DNA of 24,366 nucleotides from JACCXG01 sp963785755. Its GTDB lineage: Bacteria; Acidobacteriota; Vicinamibacteria; Vicinamibacterales; 2-12-FULL-66-21. The position numbers and the translations under genes are program-made. Position 1 is the first letter of the stretch. Every line of letters begins with the position of its first letter. The notes below the pieces were generated by a model that was not told where the DNA came from, searched no databases, and saw nothing but the letters and a program-made list of their open reading frames with translations. Of the stretch, positions 17,168 to 24,366 are shown piece after piece. The DNA lies in the NCBI GenBank assembly GCA_963785755.1, contig CAWAXG010000051.1, positions 1-24,366 on the forward strand, in the 5' to 3' direction.

Positions 17168-18876
17168 ATGCCTTCCGGGCCTCGGCTGCGCATTCTGGCC
17201 GGTAGTCCGAGCTCATCCCCCGCTGTGACACCTGCTGTAACCCCCGAACCCGGGCCGGGATCCGATCCGGCGGCTGTCGGATCCAGGCGGTCCCACGACC
17301 TGGCTCGAGTGGACCTTCCTCGCCCTTGCGGCGACGCTGCTGCCGATGATGGTCTTCTCGTCCTTCGACTTCGGCGTCTCCTGGGACGAGAAGGATCGCC
17401 ATCGAAACGGCGAGCTGGTCTGGGAGTTCCTGCGAGGCCAGCGGAGCCGTTCGGCCTTCGCTGAAACCGGGGGGCACCTCTACCCGGGCTTCTTCGACGT
17501 GATGTGCGCGGCTCTCGAAACGTGGGTGCCGGTGAACCGCTACGTGCTGCGGCACATGGTCAACGCGACGTTCGGCTGGGTCGGCGTGGTGTACTGCGGG
17601 CGGCTGGCCGGGCGGCTGTTCGGCTCATGGGCCGGGCTGCTGGCGATGATCCTGCTGGCGCCGTCGCCGCGCTATTTCGCCGACTCGATGAACAACCCCA
17701 AGGACCTGCCGTTCGCCGCGATGACGATGGTGGCGCTGTACTACATCTCGGCGCTCTCGCCGCGGTGGCCGTACCTCTCGTGGCCGGCAGCGATCAAGAT
17801 CGTGGTCTCGCTCGCGCTGGCGCTGAACATCCGGGTCGGCGGGCTGCTGTACGTCGGTTACTTCGGGCTGCTCGTCGCGGGCTTCGTCGTTGCCGAGCGC
17901 TGCACCAACTGGCGTCGCCTTGCAGTCACGGCAGCCTGCATGGCGGGGGTCGTCCTGGGGGTGCTGCTGCTCGGCACCGTGTTCTGGCCCTGGGCTGGCG
18001 GGGCGCCGCTGACACGTCCGTTTCAGGCACTGCTCGGCGCCGCCAGCTATCGTTGGACCGGTGTGATCCTGTTCAATGGCCACGAGTATCGGGCAGAAGG
18101 CTGCCTTGGTACCATGCGCCGTGGTGGTTCCTGATCGCGACCCCGCCGGCCGTCCTCGCCGGGGCGTGTCTCTCGCTGCTGTTCGTTCGCCGGCCGGGCG
18201 GACGCCTGGCGCAAGGTGGCCTTGTGGTCCGTCGCCGTGTTTCCCGTCGCTGCCTCGATCGTCATGGGCTCGACGCTCTACGATGGCGTGCGGCACCTGC
18301 AGTTCATCTATCCCGTGCTCGTCGTCCTGGCGGCCGGCGGGTGGACAGGACTGCTCAGCGCCCCGGGCGCTCCGTGGCGGCGGCGGATCGCGCCTCCGGG
18401 CTGGCGGCGGGCATCGCGAGCATGCTGATGTTCGACGTCCGGTTCCACCCGAATCAGGGCGTGTACTTCAACGCGCTGGTTGGCGGTCCGCGCGGGGCGT
18501 TCGCGCGTTACGACATGGACTACTGGGGCAACTGCGTGCTGCAGGGCGTTCAGTGGGGCGCGGAGACGGCGCGGTCGTCCGGCGTCACGGTTGCGATGTC
18601 GGGCAACCCGTGGCATCTCGTCCAGCTCGACGCCGAGCGCTTCCGCGAGGTCTACTTCACCCCCCTGGCGCGGAACGGCACTACCTGCACGTCCGCTGGC
18701 GCGCGGTCCGATCGACGGGGTCCGGGAGCTCGCCGCGCGGCCGGCGCTGCACCAGGTGCGCACGCCGACGGGGCCGTGCTGTGCACCGTGACCCCGGCCC
18801 GCCTACGGCGAGCTCGAGGCGCTGCGATCCCGCAAGGTTTCGCGGCAGGCGGATCAGGCAGGCGAGCCCCCCGTGA
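17168..18876 (+). CDS. GT39/PMT-like membrane glycosyltransferase (several frameshifts)
   Basis: This is a polytopic membrane glycosyltransferase like the protein O-mannosyltransferase/ArnT group (GT39/GT-C fold), which moves sugars from polyprenyl-phosphate donors outside the cytoplasmic membrane. After a Pro-rich start comes a first membrane segment (TWLEWTFLALAATLLPMMV) and the loop FDFGVSWDEKDR, which carries an acidic pair expected of the active site. The next parts are GHLYPGFFDVMCAALETW, RYFADSMNNPKDLPFAAMTM, several membrane helices, LPWYHAPWWFLIATPPAVL, LYDGVRHLQFIYPVLVVLA and VRFHPNQGVYFNALVGG. Frames change near 17285, 18095, 18190, 18400 and 18675-18800. The probable stop is TGA 18874-18876, overlapping an ATG (TGATG). 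The start at 17168 is uncertain because a frameshift follows it. This gene opens the glycan cluster. Confidence 0.8.
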
Positions 18877-18901
18877 TGACCCCTCCCGGCCGGATGGCGC
18901 G

Positions 18902-19864
18902 ATGCCGACGTTCTCGTTCGTGGTTCCCGTCTACAACGAGGAGGAAAGCCTGCCGGAGCTGCTCGCGTCGATCGCAGCGGCGATGGCGCCGTCGGGCGAG
19001 AGCTACGAAATCGTGTTCGTGGACGACGGGTCGACCGACGGGAGCCTCGAGAAGCTGAAGGCCCTCGCCGAGACGGACGAGCGCGTCGGGTCTTCTCCTT
19101 CAGGCGGAACCTCGGGAAGTCGCCGGCGCTCCTCTGCGGTTCAGCCAGGCGGCCGGGCAGTACATCCTGACGATGGACGCCGACCTCCAGGACGATCCCG
19201 GCAACCTCCCGCGGCTCTACGAGCAGCTGATCGCCGGGCGCGCCGACATCGTCAGCGGATGGAGAAAGGAGCGGCAGGACAACCTGCTGAAGATCGTGTC
19301 GTCCCGGATCTTCAACCGGCTGATGATCCGCCTGCTGTTCGGCTCCTCGTTCAAGGACATGAACAGCGGCCTCAAGCTGTATCGGGCGGAGGTCGCCAGG
19401 GAGCTGCCGCTCTACGGCGGCATGCACCGCTTCATCCCGCTCATCGCGAGCGAGATGGGCTACCGCGTCGCCGAGTGCCCGGTCAGCCACAACGAGAGAA
19501 AGTACGGACGCGTCGAAGTATCTCGCCGGCGAAGATCCTCACCGAGATGCCCGACCTCCTCACGGTGTTCTTCCTGATCAAGTACACGACGAGGCCGCTG
19601 CACTTCTTCGCGCGGATCGGGTCGGCGCTGATCGCGATCGGCGTCGCGTGCCTGGTGTACCTGACGATCCTCTGGACGCAGAGCATTCCGATCGGCACCA
19701 GGCCGCTGCTGACTTTCGGCGTGCTGCTGGTCGTGCTCGGCGGGCAGACGGTGTTCACCGGGCTGCTGGCCGACCTGATCGTCAACATGAGCCGCGACAG
19801 GAGCCAGGAGTTTCCGTTGAAGTACTGCGTCGGACACGGCCGGCAGACGCGAACGCCCGTGTAA
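18902..19864 (+). CDS. GT2 polyprenyl-phosphate glycosyltransferase, DPM1/GtrB-like (frameshifted)
   Basis: This is a family 2 glycosyltransferase of about 320 aa that would attach a sugar from a nucleotide donor to polyprenyl phosphate. The catalytic domain has FSFVVPVYNEEESL, VFVDDGSTDGS, then the DXD-type MDADLQDDP and KDMNSGLKLYR. It is followed by VSHNERKYGRSKYLAG (corrected), and two C-terminal membrane helices (IGSALIAIGVACLVYLTILW and LLTFGVLLVVLGGQTVFTGL). Frames change near 19088 and 19133 (one missing C each) and near 19510-19535 (two extra bases). The start at 18902 fits the family N-terminus; ATG 18876, overlapping the previous stop, is possible if another base was lost. Its product would be a natural donor for the GT39-like enzymes on either side. 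Confidence 0.93.
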   Translation: MPTFSFVVPVYNEEESLPELLASIAAAMAPSGESYEIVFVDDGSTDGSLEKLKALAETDERVGSSPSGGTSGSRRRSSAVQPGGRAVHPDDGRRPPGRSRQPPAALRAADRRARRHRQRMEKGAAGQPAEDRVVPDLQPADDPPAVRLLVQGHEQRPQAVSGGGRQGAAALRRHAPLHPAHRERDGLPRRRVPGQPQREKVRTRRSISPAKILTEMPDLLTVFFLIKYTTRPLHFFARIGSALIAIGVACLVYLTILWTQSIPIGTRPLLTFGVLLVVLGGQTVFTGLLADLIVNMSRDRSQEFPLKYCVGHGRQTRTPV

Positions 19865-19881
19865 GCGGAGTGAGAGCACCG

Positions 19882-20893
19882 ATGAAGCGTGCGGCCTCCC
19901 CGTTCCGCCGGCGTGGCCGCTCGGCAGCGGCCGTAGATAATGTGGTAGACGACAACCCAGGCCCCGCCGAGGCGGCCGTCGCCCGGCGATGGGCGACGGC
20001 GGCGTCGTGGTCGCGCTGCTGGCCGCCATGGCCATCCATTTCTCGAGAACGCACGAAGAGCTTTCCTCCCTGCAGCGCGTGTCGGTGCGGGTGCTGGCCG
20101 CCGCGTGCCTGCTCCAGTTCGCTTCGCAGCTCGCCCTGAACGCATCGTTGCTGCTGCCGCTCCGGACGTCTGTGACGGGGCTCGGCTTCTGGGAGCTGTA
20201 CCTGGTGCGAACCGGCGGATTCCTGGTCGGCTCGCTCGTGCCGGTCGCCGGCGGCCTTGCCGTTCGGCTGGCGTACCTCAGGAAGCGCGGCGTGACCTAC
20301 CTCGATTTCACGTGGGCGACGATGTTGAGCAACGTGCTCGCGCTGGTCGCTGCCGCTGTCGTGGCCGTCGCCGCGACAGGAGCGCTCTGGAGCCTGGCGG
20401 GGCGCCCGCCGGCCCCCGTGCTCGCCGTGTCGACGGGGGTGCTGGCGCTGAGCGTCGCGGCGCTTGCGGTGTTCGAGTACCTTCCGCGCCTCACCCGCCG
20501 GCGCAGGTTCCAGCGCTGGCGCTGGCTGTCCGGGATGAGCAGCCTTCGCGGCAGTCGCGCCGTGGCGATCCGGGTGTTCGGGCTCTGCCTGGTTCGCCAC
20601 GTCCTCAACTTCGTGACCTTCGGCGTGCTGTCGCGGGCGCTGTCAGGCGACCCGGCGGACTTTCTGGCCGGCGGCCTCGTCTACGCGCTGACGAGCCCCG
20701 TCCGGATGGTCAACATCACCCCCGGCAATGTCGGGGTCACCGAATGGGTCGTGGCGCTGGTCGGCAAGGTGCTCGCGTTCGATCTCACCACCGGTCTGAT
20801 CGTCGCGCTCGCGTTCAGGGGCGTTTCGCTCGTCGCCCAGGCGGCGGGCGCGCTGTCGGATCGGCCTGGCTCGCGGTCGGGAAAAGGCCGTGA
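19882..20893 (+). CDS. UPF0104/LPG-synthase-TM family integral membrane protein (frameshifted)
   Basis: This is an integral membrane protein of about 336 aa of the lysylphosphatidylglycerol-synthase transmembrane family (flippase-like), often found in glycan clusters and sometimes proposed to flip lipid-linked intermediates. Visible segments include VVVALLAAMAIHFS, LLLPLRTSVTGLGFWELYLV, GGFLVGSLVPVAGGLAVRLA, a series of hydrophobic helices and the family signature ITPGNVGVTEWVVALVG, which matches the usual PGGxGxxE. The frame changes near 20005 and again near 20855, where the true end is VGSAWLAVGKRP and TGA 20893. The uncorrected frame runs on into the next gene, falsely fusing them. It starts 17 bp after the GT2 stop. 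The cytoplasmic lysyltransferase domain of MprF is absent. Confidence 0.87.
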
Positions 20894-20951
20894 ACGCGCC
20901 CGGGCGCCGTGCTGTCCCGCCGGATGGCTCGGGTATGATTACACCAGCCGC

Positions 20952-21972
20952 ATGAGAATCCTCGTTCTTCATGCATGGCTGAAGGGGAATCTCGGGGATG
21001 TGCTGCAGCTCTCGGTGCTGCTTTCGGCCCTGCGGGAGCTGAGCCCGATGCACTCGATCTGGCGGGATTCCCGGCCGCCCCCCCGAGGAGACCGCGGAAG
21101 TACTGAGGCTCACCGATCGCTATGTGCCCGACGCCTTCCCCTGGTACTGGAAGCTGGCGCCGGCCCTCGTCGGGACGGTGGTGTTCGAGCCCTGGTGGAA
21201 AAGGCGGCGCACGGGCGCTCTTCTCACGCTACGACGCGATCGTCTGTGCGCCCGGGCCCTACCTTGCCGACTACGACCCGCGCGCGACCAGCGCCCTGTC
21301 GGACATCGCCGTCGCAGCGGAGCTGGCCTGCCGGTCGTGCTGTCGAGCCATTCCGTCGGTCCGCTGGCCCCGCGGAGGCTCGCCGTGGTCGCCGAGGCGA
21401 CCGTGCGTGTCGCCCGCGAGCCTCGACCTATCAATATCTCCGCGAGCGAGGCCTGTCGGCGGTGCTGTCGGCCGACCTGGCGTTCCTGTATCCGTACGCC
21501 GGGACCGCCGCACGGGAGCGCACCGAGCCGCCGTATCGGGTGATCTTCCTGCGCTCGAACAATCTCGACGCCAGCAGCCTCAGGCTCGAAGGCGGCGCGC
21601 TGTTCGAGGGGTCCCGCCTGATTGCGGCGGCGTCGCGCGACCGGATCGTGCTGGCCACGAGCGATTACCGCCGCGACGGACGTTTCCTCGCCAGGGCGGC
21701 ACGGCGACTCGGGGTCCCCTGGGTCGCCTGCCGCAGCGTGACGGAACTGGTGCAGGTCGTCGCGGGCTCGTCGGCGTCGTGTCGGACCGGTATCATCCCG
21801 CCATCTGCGCCGCCGCGCTCGGCAAGCCGGCACAGGTTCTCTCGAACCGCGAGCCGCACAAGATGCAGGGGCTGCAAGAACCTGCTGGCGGACAACACGG
21901 CTGGAGGAGCTGCAGGAGCTCGCCCGCGGCGGGCTTGCGCACCGTGCACGACGCGCTGCGAATCACGTATGA
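20952..21972 (+). CDS. Polysaccharide pyruvyl transferase-family protein (frameshifted)
   Basis: This is a cytoplasmic protein of about 340 aa of the polysaccharide pyruvyl transferase family (WcaK/CsaB type), which adds pyruvate ketals from phosphoenolpyruvate to glycans. The N-terminus is RILVLHAWLKGNLGDVLQLS, with the family GNxGD. The next parts are LTDRYVPDAFPWYWKLAP, YDAIVCAPGPYLADYD, LPVVLSSHSVGPLAP, YLRERGLSAVLSADLAFLYP and VIFLRSNNLDASSLRLEGG. The diagnostic C-terminal SDRYHPAICAAALGKP follows. At least six one-base frame changes break the gene (near 21045, 21200, 21325, 21420, 21775 and 21890). The probable end is ARRAANHV and TGA 21970-21972, overlapping the next ATG as ATGA. The acceptor sugar is unknown. 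Some family members have other roles, so a true pyruvylation activity is inferred. Confidence 0.87.
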
Positions 21973-23139
21973 GACAATCCACTGGGACGCCCATCCGCCT
22001 GCTGTCGGTCTATCCGACCTTCTGGCCGAGACAGGGCGGCGGACAAATGGTTCTGGCGGCGATCGCGCAGGGACTCTCGCCACAAATCTCGAACACGGTG
22101 CTCACGCGCCGGCTCCACGACACGCCGGCGCGTGAAGATTACGAGTACCTCTCCGTTCAGCGCTTCTGGAACCCGTCGCCGGCCGTTTGGAAGGAGTACG
22201 CCACAGGCGTTCATCACGTCCCGTTCTGGAAGCGGAGCATCGTCACGGGCATCGATGTCTTCTGCGCGCTCGGGCCGCTGCGCAGGCTGATGGCGAAGTC
22301 GGATCTCGTGCACCTGCACTTCCCGTTGCCGCTCGGCCTGAGCGTGCTGATGGTGCGCGCGCTGGTGAAACGGCCGCTCGTCGTCACGGTCCACGGCAAC
22401 GCGGACGTGTACGAGCTGCCGCGTGCGATGGAGCCCTTGACGCGCGCGGTGCTGAAGCGCGCCGACGTGGTGGTCAGCGTCAGTAAGGACCTCGGCGACT
22501 ACCTGCGGAACATCATGGGCGTCGATAACGTGACGGTGATCCCCAACGGGGTTGACGTGGATGAGTTCCACCCCGGGCACGGCTCGCGCGCGGCGCTCAC
22601 GTTGTTCTCCATTTCGCGACTGGTGCCGCGCAAGAACATCGAGTGTTGATTGCGGCGGTCGAGCAGCTGGTCGGCGAGGGCGCCGCGCTGTCCCTGGTCA
22701 TCGCCGGGACCGGGCCCGGAGGAGGAACGGATCGGCGTCTCGCCGAGCGGCTGCCAGGCGCCGTGCGTTTCTCGGGTTCATCGACGAAGCGCGCAAACGA
22801 GCGATCCTGTCCGACACCGATGTGTTCGTGCAGCTGTCGATGCGCGAAGGCCTGTCGATTGCCACGCTCGAGGCGCTCGCGTCCGGCGTGCCCTGCGTCG
22901 TGTCCAATCTTCCCGGCGTGCGCGAGCCGATCACGCCGGCCAAACCGGATGGTACGTGGAGGATCCGGAAGACGTGCAGAGCGTGGTTGCGGCGCTGCGA
23001 CAGGTGCTCGCGCAATCGCGACCGGCTTCCGGAGATGAAACAGGCGTGCCGCGCCGTGGCGGTCGAGCGATATTCTTTGCAGGCGATGTGCGAGAGCTAC
23101 TGGAACGTGTTCACCGATCTCGTGAGGGCGCGGTCGTGA
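21969..23139 (+). CDS. GT4 family glycosyltransferase (frameshifted)
   Basis: This is a GT-B-fold retaining glycosyltransferase of about 390 aa, cytoplasmic or peripheral to the membrane. The N-terminal acceptor domain has LLSVYPTFWPRQGGGQMVLA (family Gly-rich loop), DLVHLHFPLPLGLS and PLVVTVHGNADVYELP. The linker is TVIPNGVDVDEFHPG. The C-terminal donor domain has FSISRLVPRKN, LSLVIAGTGPG, ILSDTDVFVQLSMREGLS and the E-x7-E motif in EGLSIATLEALASGVP. Frames change near 22643-22650, 22720-22780 and 22950. The uncorrected frame stops early at 22649. Its ATG overlaps the previous stop (ATGA), and its TGA (23137-23139) overlaps the next GTG, so it is likely coupled to both neighbours. The sugar added is unknown. 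Confidence 0.93.
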
Positions 23140-24095
23140 CCGGCGCACGGCGATCCGCTCGACCGCACCGTCCTCGTCACGGGCGCTGCCGGCTTCATCG
23201 GCTCGGCGCTGTGCCGCGGCTCGTCTCCCTGGGACATCGAGTGGTCGGCTACGACAACCTCTCGCGCGGCCGCCGCGAGCACCTCCCGCCAGATGTGAGT
23301 TTCGTCGAAGGGGACATCCGTGACCGCTCGCTGGCTGAACGGAGCTCTGACGGCCTGGAAGCCCGATGGGTCGTTCATCTAGCGGCGATGCATTTCATAC
23401 CGGAGTGCGTCGCGCGCCCGCAGGAAACGATGGAGGTCAACGTCGAGGGAACCCGTCGTGTGCTCGAGGCTGCCGCGGCGGCTCGGTGCGAGCATTGATC
23501 TTCGCTTCGAGCGGCGGCCGTATACGCGCCGACCGACGCCCTGCCTGGAGGACGCGACTCCCCTCCGACCGCTGGAGGTGTACGGGGAATCCAAGCTCGC
23601 GCGGAGAGCAACTCGCAGCGCGTTCCACGAGGAGACCGGCATCGCGACGGCATCCTGCGCCTGTTCAACGCCATCGGGCGGAACGAGACGAACCCGCACG
23701 TGGTCCCGCACATTTCGAGTCGCTGCGGACGTCGGATGTCGATCAGGCTGGGAAACATCGCGCCGTGCCGCGACTACATCGACACGCGCGACATCGCCGA
23801 GGCAGATCCGACGCCGTGGCGGAGCGTCGCGCGGGCTCCGCGTGTTCAACGTCGGACCGGCGTGGCGCATTCGGTGCAGGACATCGTGGAATCGCTTGAG
23901 CCGATTCGGTCCCGGCCGATCACGGTGGTCCAGGATCCTTCACGGGTGCGCGCAACCGAGCGGATGGTGCTCGTCGCCGACATGAGCAAGATCCGGCGCG
24001 CGACGGCGTGGAGCCCGCGCGTGTCACTCGAGGACACGCTCAGGGATCTCGTCGCTGCCTATGGGCTGCAGACGCAGCCCCACTGGGCCACGTAG
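23136..24095 (+). CDS. NAD-dependent nucleotide-sugar epimerase/dehydratase (frameshifted)
   Basis: This is an extended SDR of about 319 aa of the UDP-glucose 4-epimerase/dehydratase group, which makes nucleotide sugars for the cluster. The N-terminus gives TVLVTGAAGFIGSALC (GxxGxxG), VVGYDNLSRGRREHLPPDV, VEGDIRDRSL and WVVHLAAMHFIPECV. The catalytic Tyr and Lys are in VYGESKLA (about 23580-23600). LFNAIGRNETNPHVVPHI and APCRDYIDTRDIAEA follow, as in GalE-type epimerases. The gene is broken by roughly eight one-base changes, most densely at 23490-23850. GTG 23136 overlaps the GT4 stop (GTGA). No ATG lies closer to the Rossmann fold, so GTG is the likely start. The product sugar cannot be told from sequence. 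Confidence 0.9.
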
Positions 24096-24168
24096 GCGGG
24101 CCGTCTGTCGCGATGCATCTCCCGAGCTCAGATAGAGAGGACGATGGCGACTCCAGGACGATGGCGCG

Positions 24169-24366
24169 ATGGCCTTGGACGAAACGGTCCCACGGAGGAC
24201 CGTGCGCCTCTGGACCGCGGGCCTCGTCGTGCTCTGCATTGGAGCGCTGCTACTGCTGTACAGGAATATCGGGGCTGGGTGCCGTATCCGCAACATCCAG
24301 ACGAAGGCTTCGTCTCCGGGCCGGCCGCCAACATCCTGGTGACCGGCAGCTGCATCCGCAACGCTT
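24169..24366 (+). CDS. N-terminus of a second GT39-like membrane glycosyltransferase (partial)
   Basis: The gene runs off the right edge. The first 30 residues hold a cytoplasmic stub (MALDETVPRRTVRLW) and a membrane helix (TAGLVVLCIGALLLLY). After a frame change near 24270 the sequence reads GWVPYPQHPDEGFVSGPAAN. The HPDE pattern, followed by a likely TGDLHPQRF-type stretch at the edge after another frame change, resembles the first periplasmic loop of GT39-type glycosyltransferases. An ATG at 24144 has a better ribosome binding site (GAGAGG) and could be the true start if a base is wrong between the two. It lies about 75 bp after the epimerase gene. Confidence 0.6.

Noticed and set aside
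17164..17169. TAGAAT as a -10 box for the glycan cluster
   Set aside because: It overlaps the chosen start codon and has no -35 hexamer at the right distance.
1..24366. CRISPR array, insertion sequence, phage or defence system
   Set aside because: No spaced direct repeats, transposase or integrase motifs, terminal inverted repeats or known defence proteins were seen on either strand.

Overview
The window is G+C-rich bacterial DNA (judged by eye), most likely from an environmental or metagenomic genome. A TonB-dependent receptor with a carboxypeptidase-regulatory-like N-terminal module, a DUF2934 protein and a large CheB-CheR-kinase hybrid would fit Acidobacteriota (Vicinamibacteria-like) or a related soil lineage. 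This placement is tentative, because there is no rRNA or tRNA gene to anchor it.

Layout. (1) 1-7090, plus strand: the C-terminal tail of an unknown gene, a secreted tannase/feruloyl-esterase-family hydrolase, a giant CheB-CheR-coiled-coil-PAS-histidine kinase-receiver protein, and an unrecognised polytopic membrane protein. (2) 7073-10691, minus strand: an NmrA-like NAD(P)-binding protein followed by a SERCA-like Ca2+-type P-type ATPase, probably one operon. (3) 10692-13655: a sparse stretch with a doubtful small acidic ORF, an inverted repeat, a haloperoxidase-like alpha/beta hydrolase with a strong hairpin after it, a Crp/Fnr-family regulator and a small DUF2934 protein. (4) 13676-16915, minus strand: a MarC-family membrane protein, a hidden small Cys-rich secreted protein, and an intact TonB-dependent receptor. 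(5) 17168-24366, plus strand: a tightly packed surface-glycan cluster. In order it holds a GT39/PMT-like membrane glycosyltransferase, a GT2 polyprenyl-phosphate glycosyltransferase, a UPF0104/LPG-synthase-TM integral membrane protein, a polysaccharide pyruvyl transferase-family protein, a GT4 glycosyltransferase, an NAD-dependent sugar epimerase and the start of a second GT39-like protein. Stop/start overlaps (TGATG, ATGA, GTGA) suggest translational coupling.

The strongest signal that ordinary features do not explain is the distribution of single-base frameshifts. The middle (about 7.1-15.8 kb) is nearly clean: the 2.8 kb ATPase and 2.1 kb TonB receptor frames are intact. The left end and especially the right 7 kb are broken about every 100-300 bp. 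Each break can be repaired by adding or removing one base, often in a short C or G run, and conserved motifs continue across it. This looks like uncorrected sequencing or consensus error at contig ends rather than gene decay, so broken genes are annotated here as whole CDSs, with the frame changes described.

The working model for region 5 is that the GT2 enzyme charges a polyprenyl phosphate with a sugar, the GT39 enzymes use such donors outside the cytoplasmic membrane, and the GT4, pyruvyl-transferase-like and epimerase proteins build or modify the glycan inside. No tRNA, rRNA, CRISPR array, insertion sequence or phage gene was found.
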